DNA of 64,000 nucleotides from an uncultured Paracoccaceae bacterium (GCA_938092015.1 CALKOT010000088.1:1-64000), one strand, 5' to 3'. Counted from the stretch's first letter, positions 1 through 10,586 are shown. Notes: a model not told the origin generated them from the letters alone. Made by a program: numbers and translations.

Positions 1-139
1 GGGGCATGCCTTGCCCAATCAAAACTTCAACTTGCCGTAACTTCACGACAATCTCTTCGGGCTTGGGTCTCTTTATAGCCATCTCGGGTCCTCCGCTTTC
101 CTAACTATAGAGGCGGACCAATTCAAAGGGGGAGGCTCA
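1..139 (-). mobile_element. Partial IS3-family insertion sequence: start of transposase OrfA plus element end
   Basis: Reverse complement of 1-82 reads MAIKRPKPEEIVVKLRQVEVLIGQGMP..., the typical N-terminus of an IS3-family OrfA, running off the window edge. A TGAGCCTCCCCCTTTGAATTGG-type terminus ends near 139. Confidence 0.8.
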
Positions 140-470
140 AACCAATGTTTGAGTATGGCGGGTTAGACCTGGTACTGTCAAAGAAACTACTGCTCTGCCT
201 GGCATTCTTTGGGTTGCTGGAAAGGTGTCGAGACCATCGTTCCAAAGTACTGACTTTGATATCCGCGACCAGTCTCGCAATTTTTTTCCTTCACATGATA
301 TTCCTGATGGTTCTTAAAAAACTTGATCTGGCGACAGCACAGAAATCGCTTGGGTGGATGTCGCCCTGTCGTCGACAGTCGTAGTCGCGCTATCTATTGC
401 CTGCGCAGTAGCTGCAAACAGGATACTAGGCGCAAAAAGCCGAATGCTTGTTGGATGCTAGTGTGGTCAA
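140..470 (+). pseudogene. Remnant of an acyltransferase-3-like membrane protein (C-terminal helices), truncated by the IS and frameshifted
   Basis: Frame 1 reads ...SATSLAIFFLHMIFLMVLKK...; frame 3 continues as ...VDVALSSTVVVALSIACAVAANRILGAKSRMLVGC*, resembling the last TM helix and R-x-L-x-G tail of acyltransferase-3 proteins. Confidence 0.5.
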
Positions 471-546
471 TCTGTAGCGCCACGTTTTGCCACCTGAGCC
501 CATTCGACGCCTTTTATCCAACCGCGACGAGCGCCATATTGGTTAA

Positions 547-1314
547 ATGGAGCTCGTTTTGGAATTCGCCGCCTTCTGGGTCGTCATCTATTTGATTGGC
601 GCGACGATCATGTTCGTCGTCTGCCTTGGACTGATCCAGATCAACCAACGCCATCCTGAACGCAAGATCCAGAAACGCCCGCAAACTCATGATGCGAAAG
701 AAGACATCCTTTCTTCGCTGAAGCAGATCGCCGTGACTGCATTCTGCCTTTCTGTCGGCCTTTTCAGTCAGTGGAAAGGCTGGACCATCGCGCCGGTAGA
801 TCTGAGTTGGTGGTCGTTTCCACTGTTCTTCATCGTCAGTCTGGTGCTGCATGATGCGTGGTTTTATTTCGGCCATCGTTTGCTTCACACAAAGGCGCTC
901 TACAGGTTTCACAAGCCACACCATATGACTGTCACGCCGTCGGTTTGGTCCAACGACGCCGGTTCAACTGTCGATACGCTGTTCGCGCATAGCTATTATG
1001 CGCTGGTATTGTTTGTGATTCCGATGCCGGCGTTGGCTTTCATCGCCCACCGATTGTTCGATCAGATCAGCGCCATCATTGGCCATTCAGGATATGAGTA
1101 TTTCGCAGGACCCACATCTCGCAAACCATTCCCTGGGATCTGCACGACCTATCACGACCAGCATCATTCTGAGTTCGTCTACAATTACGCAAATTATTTC
1201 AGCTGGTGGGACCGGATTTTCGGCACCATTCACCCGCATTATGATCGTATTATCAAGGGGTGGGAGGATACCGGCGCCCGCCCGCATATGCCAAAAGCGA
1301 AAGAGCAGATTTAG
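547..1314 (+). CDS. Sterol desaturase / fatty acid hydroxylase superfamily protein
   Basis: Histidine motifs HDAWFYFGHRLLHTKALYRFHKPHH and HDQHHSEF; multiple TM segments. Confidence 0.9.
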   Translation: MELVLEFAAFWVVIYLIGATIMFVVCLGLIQINQRHPERKIQKRPQTHDAKEDILSSLKQIAVTAFCLSVGLFSQWKGWTIAPVDLSWWSFPLFFIVSLVLHDAWFYFGHRLLHTKALYRFHKPHHMTVTPSVWSNDAGSTVDTLFAHSYYALVLFVIPMPALAFIAHRLFDQISAIIGHSGYEYFAGPTSRKPFPGICTTYHDQHHSEFVYNYANYFSWWDRIFGTIHPHYDRIIKGWEDTGARPHMPKAKEQI

Positions 1315-1335
1315 ACAACAGACTTTCAGCTGATT

Positions 1336-2763
1336 TCACTGAAGGTTGGTTTGAGCTGGCAGCCCCCAAACGGGTAGTTTTTCTTCGACTCCCTTGATCT
1401 CACACCCTTCAAACAGGGTGAAGCCGCTGGCCAGTGCATTGTCGCCCGTTTCCGCGGTAGCTTCCTCGACCATTTCGGTTGTCATTGCGATCTGAACGCC
1501 AAGAGTTCTGGTGAGCGCCTCAATCCGGCTGGCGACATTCACTGTGTTGCCTATCACCGCAAACTCTAGCCTGTTCTCCCCGCCAAGGTCACCAAGAACC
1601 GCGGGGCCATAGTGCAGGCCGAAACTTGCCATGATCGGCGGCTCACCGGCTGCTAAACGCATGGTGTTCCAGTCTGCCATAACGCCCGCCATCGCCTTGG
1701 CGCAGGTCAACGCGTTCGCAGCATCCTGGTCACCAGACACCGGGGCACCGAAGGTCGCCATCAACCCATCGCCAAGGTATTTGTCGAGCGTGTCGTGATG
1801 GCGAAATACTTCAGCCTCCATTCGTTTATGAAATTCGCGAAGCGTAAAGATCACATCTTCGGGCGACTTGTGCGCGGCGAACGCTGTGAAACCAACGATA
1901 TCGACAAACAGCACAGCGATGTTCTGCGTGCGTATCTGCTTTAGCGGTTCATCGTTCTTCGACAGCTCCTCCACTACATTAGGGGAAAAATAACGAGCAA
2001 GGTTCGTTCGTTCCCTCTCTAATACCGCATGGTCGAGAAGAAGGTCGCTGAACCGCCTGACCGTCAGGGACAGTGTCATCGCCACCAGAAAAAAGATCAC
2101 GACTTCCTGTATCCGAATATCAAATCGGATGTTGTGGGGGTCAAGGACCTCAGCCATCCTCAGATTATCCGGCAAGGCGCCGTAGACTATTCCGGTATAG
2201 GGTTTGGCGTCAGGTTGAAGCAGCCAGACGATCAGCACGCCGAAGCCCCAAATCAGCGCCGCCATACTGGCGTAACCCCTGACAGTGCGCCACGAGTAGG
2301 CCAGCGTGCCGAACGCAAGGAAAATGTAGAAATACTGATGTGAGTGAAATCGGTACTGGATGCCAAGCGGCCAATCCGTAGGCGCCAGAGGGTTCGGCAC
2401 GACGACCACGATGGTCATCAGCGCGAGGTCGCAAAGAAGAAGCACGACCTCCATCCCGGATCGTTCCACTCTCGCCGCCCTAAGCTGCGCCTAACCGATC
2501 AGTGCAAACAGTAGAAGAAGCATTTCGTAGTAGATCACTTCGAGGCGGAAGTTGACGATAGGCAGCATCACCACGATCACGGCAAGCGCGAACCAACGAG
2601 CGCGGACAGCCAATAACATGCCTTCTCGTTTGTGCAGTTCTAGCGACGTGCGGGCGAAATCGTCTTGAGGCACATCCGGGGCCCGGCCCGGCGCGATGCC
2701 TTCAACAAAATAACGCCAGCCGCCGATGTTCGATCTCGCCATGGTGTTTGTTCCTTTAGCCAA
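1336..2763 (-). pseudogene. Class III adenylate/guanylate cyclase with N-terminal membrane domain, interrupted by in-frame TAG at 2491-2493
   Basis: ORFs 2491..2763 and 1336..2469 are in the same frame (...LLLLFALIG*AQLRAARVERSGMEVVLLLCDLALM...). Cyclase domain: NIAVLFVDIVGFTAFA, YLGDGLMATFGAP, ENRLEFAVIGNTVNVASRIE. Confidence 0.85.
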
Positions 2764-2950
2764 ACGGTCGGCGGCCTGCCGATGCCGCTTACTTTGCCTT
2801 GAACGTTTGGTTTACGCCATGGTCGGTACCACAAACGCGCCAAGGCCGGACGATGGCTCTATTAGCGAATGACGCAAGGTTGAATGACAGGGACGTCGCA
2901 ATCGCACCGGTGATCGCCTAACTATGACCATACATCGACAAAGAGGAACA

Positions 2951-3826
2951 ATGATGAGCGAAGAATACATCCCGCCGAAAGTCTGGACCTGGGACGCAGA
3001 AAGCGGCGGCAAGTTCGCCAATATCAACCGCCCGATCGCGGGCCCGACCAGCGAGAAAGAACTGCCGATCGGCAAGCATCCACATCAACTGTACTCACTC
3101 GCCACGCCGAACGGCGTCAAAGTCACAGTTTTGTTTGAGGAACTGTTGGCGGCTGGTTTCAAAGACGCCGAATATGACGCCTATCTGATAAACATCGGTA
3201 ACGGCGACCAGTTCGGATCAGACTTTGTCGACATCAACCCAAACTCGAAAATCCCGGCGCTGATGGATCATTCCACAGCGAAACCAACCCGGGTTTTCGA
3301 AAGCGGCGCGATCCTTCTGTATCTGGCGGAAAAATTCGACGCGTTCCTGACCAAGGATCCAGCTGACCGGGCCGAAATGCTGAGCTGGCTGATGTGGCAG
3401 ATGGGATCGGCCCCATATCTTGGCGGCGGCTTTGGTCACTTCTACGCCTACGCGCCGGAAAAATTCGAATACCCGATCAACCGTTTCGCAATGGAAACGA
3501 AACGCCAGCTTGATGTGCTGGATCGTCGTCTGGCGGACAATCAGTTCATGACTGGCGGCGACTATACAATCGCCGATATCGCGATCTGGTCCTGGTACGG
3601 CCAGCTGGTTTTGGGGCGGCTTTATTCGGCGGCCGAATTCCTTGATGTCGCGTCCTACAAGAACGTCATGCGGTGGGCTGAAGAGATCGACGCCCGGCCA
3701 GCGGTACTGCGGGGCCGGATGGTCAATCGGGCCATGGGTGATCCGGCGATGCAACTTCGCGAGCGCCATGACGCTGAAGATTTTGAAACCCAGACCTGGG
3801 ACAAAATCGGTACGGACGAAAGCTGA
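2951..3826 (+). CDS. yghU: Glutathione S-transferase, YghU-type (GSH-dependent disulfide bond oxidoreductase)
   Basis: Full-length YghU-like protein (EYIPPKVWTWDAESGGKFANINRPIAGPT, HQLYSLATPNGVKVTVLFEEL, KIPALMDHS). Confidence 0.85.
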   Translation: MMSEEYIPPKVWTWDAESGGKFANINRPIAGPTSEKELPIGKHPHQLYSLATPNGVKVTVLFEELLAAGFKDAEYDAYLINIGNGDQFGSDFVDINPNSKIPALMDHSTAKPTRVFESGAILLYLAEKFDAFLTKDPADRAEMLSWLMWQMGSAPYLGGGFGHFYAYAPEKFEYPINRFAMETKRQLDVLDRRLADNQFMTGGDYTIADIAIWSWYGQLVLGRLYSAAEFLDVASYKNVMRWAEEIDARPAVLRGRMVNRAMGDPAMQLRERHDAEDFETQTWDKIGTDES

Positions 3827-4003
3827 GGTTAAATCCGCTTTCCAGTGGGCAGCAGCCCTTTCACGTGTGAAACCATAACTAACATTCTGTATTTAAACGA
3901 TATTCATGTCTTGTTAACTTTTCCGCTTTGAAAAGGGTAATCTGTTTACTGATCGGCGAACTGCCCGGAAGCACGCCACTGGACCTGCACCCTTTGCAAC
4001 CGA

Positions 4004-4459
4004 TCACCGCATCATCGGGCCATCCTTATCAAGGATCATCATGGTAGAGGTTTCAGCGACGCAAGGCACCGTTTTCAAGCCTTCAAGAATGAAACTGCGC
4101 AGCCCTTCCACATCTCGGACACGGACCTTCAGGACATAATCGATGTTGCCTGCAACCAGCAGGCATTCGGTTATTTCTGGCCGTCTTCTTACTGCGCTAA
4201 GAAAAGCCTGAATGTCATCTGCGCCCTGGCTGGCGAGGCGTACTGTGACGAGGGCCTCAACGCTCCACCCCAATGCGGCGGTGTCGACGCAAGCGGCATA
4301 GCCGGTGATTACGCCTTCATCCTCTAACCGTTTGACGCGCCGGCTGCACGGAGTAGGCGACAGACCAACACGGCCCGCAAGGTCTAGCATGGAGATACGA
4401 CCATCGGATTGCAGGATGTCGAGGATACGATGATCCATGAGGTCTAATGCAACATTCAT
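4004..4459 (-). CDS. Lrp/AsnC family transcriptional regulator
   Basis: N-terminal wHTH (LDLMDHRILDILQSDGRISMLDLAGRVGLSPTPCSRRVKRLEDEGVI) and RAM-like C-terminal domain; divergent from leucine dehydrogenase. Confidence 0.92.
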   Translation of the reverse strand: MNVALDLMDHRILDILQSDGRISMLDLAGRVGLSPTPCSRRVKRLEDEGVITGYAACVDTAALGWSVEALVTVRLASQGADDIQAFLSAVRRRPEITECLLVAGNIDYVLKVRVRDVEGLRSFILEGLKTVPCVAETSTMMILDKDGPMMR

Positions 4460-4584
4460 GATTCCCTCAATTTTGATCTGAGATTAGCGTTATTCACTAT
4501 AATATCTGCAAACCAAGTCAACTTTAGAGACATCCACCGCCAAACCAGACGTAAGTTACCTCAAATCAAAAGGGAGCCTTCGCA

Positions 4585-5630
4585 ATGTCCGTTTTCACCC
4601 ATGCAGAGTTCGATGATCATGAGCAGGTGCTGTTTTGCAGAGATCGCAGCGTCGGGCTGACGGGGATCATCGCGATCCACAGCACGTCACTGGGACCTGC
4701 GGCAGGTGGATGTCGCATGCACGCCTATGAAAACGAGGATGCTGCACTGGCCGATGTGCTGCGCCTTTTAAAAGGGATGAGCTATAAGAACGCCATAGCG
4801 AACCTGCCGCTGGGCGGTGGCAAATGCTTTATCATTGCAGACCCTTCCACGCCCGGTAAAGCAGACCTTCTGCGCGCGTTCTCAAAGCATGTGCAATCTT
4901 TCAGCGGGCGATACTTGACTGCGATTGACGTTGGCGTCGGGCCAGCCGATGCGGATGTGCTAGCTGAAAACTGCGACTATGTCTTTGCCCGCGCCAGTGA
5001 GTACCCTGAAGGCTTCAACCCCTCTCTCTTCACGGCGCTTGGCGGCTTTATGGGTGTGCGGGCGGCGGGGCCAGCCATGTTTGGGGGCGCGATGATCTGA
5101 CAGGCCTGACCGTGGCCGTTCAAGGCTGTGGCGCCACCGGACGCGATCTGTGCCGGCAACTGCATGAAGCAGGTGCAAAGCTGATCGTCACCGATGTGAA
5201 TGAGGCGGCGACAGCCTTTGTCGCAAACGCCTATGGGGCCGCAATCGTTGCGCCAGACGCTATCTATGCCGCCAACGCCGATATCTTTGCCCCCTGCGCC
5301 TTGGGCACTATTCTAAACGACCAGACAATCCCACAATTGAAGGCAAAGGCGATCTCTGGCCTGGCGAACAATCAATTGGCCGAACCTCGCCATGGGCAAG
5401 CCCTGCTGGATTGCGGAATAACCTATGTGCCCGACTACGTGGTAAATGGCGGCGGTGTGATGGGCGCAGCGGCGCTGATCTACTCTGAGCCTTCGATTGA
5501 AGAATCCCAGGCGAAGATCCGGGGGCTTTACGAGACGATCCTGAACATTCTGGATCATGCGAAAGCGGCTGGCGCGCCGCCTTCTGAGGTTGCCGATCAA
5601 ATGGCGCGGGAAAAATTGGCCGCCGCCTGA
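4585..5630 (+). pseudogene. Leucine dehydrogenase (Glu/Leu/Phe/Val dehydrogenase family), frameshifted near 5080-5100
   Basis: ORFs 4585..5100 and 5112..5630 are consecutive halves of one protein (GPAAGGCRMHAYENEDAALADVLRLLKGMSYKNA / DDLTGLTVAVQGCGATGRDLCRQLHEAG), offset by one frame near tttgggggcgcg. Confidence 0.88.
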
Positions 5631-5689
5631 AATCGCGTAAAGTTTTCGTTGCGGAATGATGCGCCATAGTGCATCAGGCCCCTGCCTAA

Positions 5690-5888
5690 GTGAGCGCGCA
5701 GGAGAGATCGATCCAGTTGATACGGGTCGACGCCGAAGGAGCAACTTCCCGGAAACTCTCAGGCAAATGGACTGCGCGCGGAACGGCGATCTGGAAAGCG
5801 GCAGAGTGATCTGCCCACCGACGGAGAAAAGGTGCACCCGAACACAGGCGCGCACCCCAAACTCTCAGGTTCCAAGACAGATGGGATA
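5690..5888 (+). ncRNA. Tandem glycine riboswitch (two aptamers)
   Basis: Aptamer 1: gcgcaGGAGAGA...gacGCCGAAGGAGCAActtcccggAAACTCTCAGGCAaatGGACTGCGC. Aptamer 2: ATCTGGAAAGC...CCACCGACGGAG...CCAAACTCTCAGGttccaagACAGATGGG. Immediately upstream of the 5935 ORF. Confidence 0.93.
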
Positions 5889-5934
5889 AGGGCCGGTTCG
5901 CCGGCAGGGATCACATTTGCAAGGGAGCCGTACC

Positions 5935-7179
5935 ATGCGGAAAATTGCAGTCATCGGCGCCGGGATCACCGGTGTCACTACCGCCTATTCGCTCGTCCAG
6001 CGCGGGTTCGACGTCACTGTTTTCGATCGCAACAGATACGCCGCGATGGAGACATCCTTCGCCAATGGCGGCCAGCTGTCGGCCTCAAACGCTGAGGTCT
6101 GGAACCGTTGGGCGACTGTGTTCAAAGGCATGAAGTGGATGTTTGAGCCAGGCGCACCCTTGCTGGTGGACCCCGAGCCCAGCTGGCACAAATATTCGTG
6201 GATGGCTGAGTTCATCGCCAAGATCCCACAATACCGCAACAACACCATCGACACGGTTCGCATGGCCATTGAAGCGCGTGAGCATCTGATGAACCACGCC
6301 GCTGTCGAAGGGTTTGAGTTTGCCTGCGAAAAACGCGGCATCCTGCATATCTACGACACGAAAAAGGAATTCGACCACGCCACCAAGGTGAACGCGCTGA
6401 TGTCCGAAGGCGGGCTTGAGCGGCGCGCGGTCACAACCGAAGAAATCCGGTCGATAGAGCCCGCCCTTCAGCGTGATCTTTATGCCGGTTACTACACCGA
6501 AAGCGATTTCACCGGCGACATACACCTGTACGCCCGCGGCCTGTCAAAGGCCTGCATCGCACAGGGCGCCCACTTTCACTATGACGTCGATGTTCGTACG
6601 CTCAGCCATGGTGATGACGGCGTGACTGTCGGATGGAAAAACGAAGACAAGAAGATGCAGGACGAACTGTTTGATGGCGTCGTTATCTGCGCTGGCGTCA
6701 AAAGCTGTGATCTGGCGGCGCAGGTCGGCGACCGGGTGAACATCTACCCGGTCAAAGGGTATTCGATCACCGTGCAGCTGGATGATGAAGACAGCCAGAA
6801 CGCAGCGCCGTGGGTTAGCCTGCTAGATGATGAGGCCAAAGTCGTGTCCAGCCGTTTGGGTCTGAACAGGTTCCGCATCGCAGGGACAGCTGAATTCAAT
6901 GGCTATAACCTCGACATCCGTGATGACTGGATCAAGCCGCTGGTGAAATGGTGTAAGAAAATCTTCCCCGATGTTTCAACCGAGTATGCCGTGCCCTGGG
7001 CCGGGCTGCGGCCGATGATGCCAAACATGCTGCCACGTGTGGGCGAGGGCAAGAAAACCGGGATCTTCTACAACACTGGACACGGGCATCTGGGATGGAC
7101 GCTGTCTGCAGCGACGGCTGAAATCGCCGCCGAAGCGGTGTTGATGCAAAGCCAGTCAAACTCAGCGAGGGCGGCGTAG
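5935..7179 (+). CDS. dadA: FAD-dependent D-amino acid dehydrogenase (DadA family)
   Basis: MRKIAVIGAGITGVTTAYSLVQRGFDVTVFDRN FAD motif; C-terminal GLRPMMPNMLPRVGEGKKTGIFYNTGHGHLGWTLSAATAE; ATG 5935 preceded by aagggag. Confidence 0.88.
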   Translation: MRKIAVIGAGITGVTTAYSLVQRGFDVTVFDRNRYAAMETSFANGGQLSASNAEVWNRWATVFKGMKWMFEPGAPLLVDPEPSWHKYSWMAEFIAKIPQYRNNTIDTVRMAIEAREHLMNHAAVEGFEFACEKRGILHIYDTKKEFDHATKVNALMSEGGLERRAVTTEEIRSIEPALQRDLYAGYYTESDFTGDIHLYARGLSKACIAQGAHFHYDVDVRTLSHGDDGVTVGWKNEDKKMQDELFDGVVICAGVKSCDLAAQVGDRVNIYPVKGYSITVQLDDEDSQNAAPWVSLLDDEAKVVSSRLGLNRFRIAGTAEFNGYNLDIRDDWIKPLVKWCKKIFPDVSTEYAVPWAGLRPMMPNMLPRVGEGKKTGIFYNTGHGHLGWTLSAATAEIAAEAVLMQSQSNSARAA

Positions 7180-7310
7180 CGCGAAACGGACATTAGGGCG
7201 CGCAGCTTTCGGGCTGGCGCCCTGTAAGGCCCCTGCCAATCCGTTCGAAAAATATGCTTGATCACATAAACCACTGGACGCGAAAGCACTGATCCACCAT
7301 TTCTGAAGGC

Positions 7311-8246
7311 ATGTTAGAAACACTCAGCGACATCCTTTCACGCCTGCAACTTGCTGGAACGCTGTATTTTCGCACGTCCTTCACGTCGCCTTGGGGCGTC
7401 GCCGTACCTGCATTCGAAAATGTTGCGCGGTTTCATTTTGCCCATCGTGGTGAGTGCATGGTGAGGATCAGCGAAACAGGTGAAACTGTACGGGTTGCAC
7501 AGGGTGATCTGGTCATTATCCCACGCGGCGCCGCGCATGATTTGTTTTGTGGTTACACCACTGACCCGACCGTATTGCCGTTGGACCGTGTCCTCGAACA
7601 GTCCGGCTTTTCGGGGCACGGCGTACTTGTTCATGGCGGGACGGATGATGCCCGTGAAACTCAGCTAATTTGCGGGCATTTTGCGCTGGCGCGATTTGCA
7701 AGGCATCTGATTTTCGATCGTCTTCCCAGCTACATCCACATCCGGGACTACGGTAGTGTTGCAGGCGGTTGGCTTGAGGCGACGCTTCGCTTGATCGCCG
7801 CCGAAACCGGGGCGGGTCGTCTCGGTGGTGATCTGGTGGCGCTGAAACTGTCCGAGGCGATCTTTGCGCAAGCTCTACGTGTTTACATTGAAAACGAAGG
7901 ACCGGACCGGATCGGTCTCGCCGGATTTGCCGATCCGCAAATCAGCAGGGCGCTTGATGCGTTTCATGAAGCGCCAAATCATGATTGGACGATAGAAAAA
8001 TTGGCGCGTGAAGCTGGTGTGTCGCGCACAGGCTTTGCTGTGAGATTCTCAGACAAAATGGGCGTTACGCCGATGCAGTACCTGACGAGCTGGCGGATGC
8101 AGGTCGCCTGCCGAAGCCTGATCGAGGGTGAGATGTCCATTTCCGAGGCGGCGCACGCAACCGGCTATGCATCGGAATCCGCCTTCACCCGAGTTTTCAA
8201 GAAAGAGGTGGGGACGACCCCTGCCGCATTCAGGGCCGCCCACTGA
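7311..8246 (+). CDS. AraC family transcriptional regulator with cupin domain
   Basis: N-terminal cupin (GDLVIIPRGAAHDLF) and C-terminal AraC HTH (ISEAAHATGYASESAFTRVFKKEVGTTPAAFR). Confidence 0.93.
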   Translation: MLETLSDILSRLQLAGTLYFRTSFTSPWGVAVPAFENVARFHFAHRGECMVRISETGETVRVAQGDLVIIPRGAAHDLFCGYTTDPTVLPLDRVLEQSGFSGHGVLVHGGTDDARETQLICGHFALARFARHLIFDRLPSYIHIRDYGSVAGGWLEATLRLIAAETGAGRLGGDLVALKLSEAIFAQALRVYIENEGPDRIGLAGFADPQISRALDAFHEAPNHDWTIEKLAREAGVSRTGFAVRFSDKMGVTPMQYLTSWRMQVACRSLIEGEMSISEAAHATGYASESAFTRVFKKEVGTTPAAFRAAH

Positions 8247-8406
8247 TCGGCCAAGCCACTACCATCGACCATGCCTTCGTACGCTTAGTTGAACGATCTG
8301 ACAGACATCCTGAACGAAGACATCTGCCATCAACGCGTTCCTGCCCATAGCTGCCAAAGACACACACGGCGATCGCCGTCCCTTTGAACGCTAGCAGGAG
8401 CTTCTC

Positions 8407-8769
8407 ATGCGCTTTGTCACCAAGACCATTCATGCCTATCTCGACTACCCCGTCGCCGTTGCGCTGATCGCAGCGCCCTTTCTTCTTGGTCTGGGGGTCA
8501 GCAATCCGCTGGCGCTTTGGCTTTCAGTCGCAACAGGTGTCGCGGCATTTATTCTGACGCTGTTGACCGATCATCATCTGGGGGTGGTTCGGGTTCTGCC
8601 CTACAAGCTGCATCTTGCCGTGGACGGCATTGTCGGCCTCGTCTTTCTTGTCGCCCCGACGGTGCTGGGCTTTAGCGGGCTGGATGCCGTCTATTATTGG
8701 GTGCTGGGCGGAACGGTCGCCGTAGTTGTGGGCTTGCATAAGCCAGAAGCAGATCTGATCACTGCATAA
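8407..8769 (+). CDS. Small membrane protein, SPW-repeat-like
   Basis: About 120 aa, four hydrophobic segments; good upstream aggagc. Confidence 0.6.
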   Translation: MRFVTKTIHAYLDYPVAVALIAAPFLLGLGVSNPLALWLSVATGVAAFILTLLTDHHLGVVRVLPYKLHLAVDGIVGLVFLVAPTVLGFSGLDAVYYWVLGGTVAVVVGLHKPEADLITA

Positions 8770-8971
8770 TTCCAGCAAAAACGACAGTTCAACGCCCGCC
8801 CGTCCAAGCGGGTGTTATTGATTAAGTCTGATCGTTCACTAATATGTACACAAAGTACATTTAAAATCTATGAATATTCACTAAGGACAAATCGCTTCCC
8901 AATATCAACTTATCAACGCAAACGCGTTACTGTTCGGATGTCCCCGATCTTAGTGAAGGAAGGAAAGCAAA

Positions 8972-9454
8972 ATGCTTCGCACCATCACAATCGCCTCGGT
9001 TATGCTTGCCGGCGCTCTCACCACAACGCCTGCATTCGCTGCTGATGAGTACAATGTGTCAGTTGGCATCACAGCTGCAGGCGCCCCGCTGGGGCTGCAT
9101 GGCGTTGACCCAGTCGCATTCATCGCAACCGGCGACCCGGTTGAGGGCGCTGCGTCGCACACAGCTACGCATGATGGCGTCGCCTATTACTTTTCGACCG
9201 CTGAAAACAAAGCAGCGTTCAAAGCCAGCCCCGCCGCGTATCTTCCCCAAAACGGCGGCTTCTGCACCTACGGCGTATCGGTTGGCAAAAAGTTTGATGG
9301 CGATCCTGAATATTACGCCGTCATGAACGGCCAGCTCTACGTTTTCCTGAACGAAGAAATCTTTCAGGCGTTCAACAAGGATCGCGAAGGCACGATCAGC
9401 AATGCAGCCAACAACTGGCAGCGCATTCGCAACACTGCCGTCAAAGACCTTTGA
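8972..9454 (+). CDS. Secreted YHS domain protein
   Basis: Signal peptide (MLRTITIASVMLAGALTTTPAFAA) and YHS-like HGVDPVAFIATGDPVEG...YYFSTAENKAAFKASPAAYLPQNGGFCTYGVSVGKK. Confidence 0.85.
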   Translation: MLRTITIASVMLAGALTTTPAFAADEYNVSVGITAAGAPLGLHGVDPVAFIATGDPVEGAASHTATHDGVAYYFSTAENKAAFKASPAAYLPQNGGFCTYGVSVGKKFDGDPEYYAVMNGQLYVFLNEEIFQAFNKDREGTISNAANNWQRIRNTAVKDL

Positions 9455-9503
9455 TAACGACGGCGCGGGGCTGATACGCCCTGCGCCTGACTATCTCGCC
9501 TGT

Positions 9504-10586
9504 TCACGGCTTGGCCAACCTTCCCAGCCACTCAGCGCCCAGCGAAGTCACCCAGAGCGATCCATCTGTGTCCCGCACCGCGCCAGTCGTCAACGGATAG
9601 TCGCCAGACGAGTCCTGCCAAACCTGATCTACGTCGCCGTCTGGCGTCAGACGAATGATGAAGCCATGGCTGACCGCCTTGGGGCGGATCGCGGCGGGAA
9701 GGCGTTGGATGACTTTGCGGAGAAAGGGTTGCCCCGCCAGCTGATCGGCCAGTGGTACGCGCTTTGAGACAAGGCCCAAAAGAAACCCGCCGTCCGTGTC
9801 ACGTTTGATATTATCAGGAAAGCCCGGCAGGTTTTCGTGGAGTGTTTCCACCTCTCCCGTCCTGTCCCCACTGATCCAGAGGCGGCGAATGCGCGTCTCA
9901 CCTGTTTCGATGAACAACAGCCATTCCCCAGATGCGCCCATCGCAACGCCGTTTGCGAAGCTGATGCCTGGCAGCATCTCTTTCGTCTCACCTGTCGCCG
10001 GATCATGGCGCAGGATGCGGCCTGTGCGGCCATGTTCAAATATTTCTAAGTAGCTGGCCTGAAGCGTGCCGCCGAACGCCTCTGCCCCGAATTTTGTGGA
10101 TGCCTCCGAAAACCAGATCGAACCATCTGGCGCGAAATCGAGGCTGTTGGCATAGACGATCCGCTGGTCCGCATCATCCTTGTCGGCGATCACTTCGGCG
10201 CCACTTGCAGTCACGCGCATCAGGCCACGATAGGCGTCAGCGACCCAGATTGATCCATCAGGATGCGCCTCAATCCCAAGCGGGCGACCGCTGGTTTGGC
10301 CAAAAACGGTCATCTCGCCTGAAGGATCGCGGCGCAGTATGTCGCCCTCACCTGTGGTGATGTAGAGCGCGCCATCTGTACCAATGGCGGCGTCTTCAGG
10401 GCCGTGGCGGCCCATGATTTCATGCCGTTCCAGATTGGCAAGCCAGTCGTTCAGGGCGTAGGGGCCGACATATCCGGTTGTTGGCGTGGGCGTCCAAGCA
10501 ACCGGTTCGATCGGAACGGGCCAGGCGATGAGATAGGCGATGCCTGCGATGATGGCGGTGCCAAGCGGCTTGAGAATGCGTTTCAT
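9504..10586 (-). CDS. SMP-30/strictosidine synthase-like beta-propeller protein, membrane anchored
   Basis: Repeated DGSIWV/DGALYITTGEGDI and EWLLFIETGETRIRRLWI motifs; start taken at MKRILKPLG (10586) rather than the ORF-track start. Confidence 0.85.
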   Translation of the reverse strand: MKRILKPLGTAIIAGIAYLIAWPVPIEPVAWTPTPTTGYVGPYALNDWLANLERHEIMGRHGPEDAAIGTDGALYITTGEGDILRRDPSGEMTVFGQTSGRPLGIEAHPDGSIWVADAYRGLMRVTASGAEVIADKDDADQRIVYANSLDFAPDGSIWFSEASTKFGAEAFGGTLQASYLEIFEHGRTGRILRHDPATGETKEMLPGISFANGVAMGASGEWLLFIETGETRIRRLWISGDRTGEVETLHENLPGFPDNIKRDTDGGFLLGLVSKRVPLADQLAGQPFLRKVIQRLPAAIRPKAVSHGFIIRLTPDGDVDQVWQDSSGDYPLTTGAVRDTDGSLWVTSLGAEWLGRLAKP

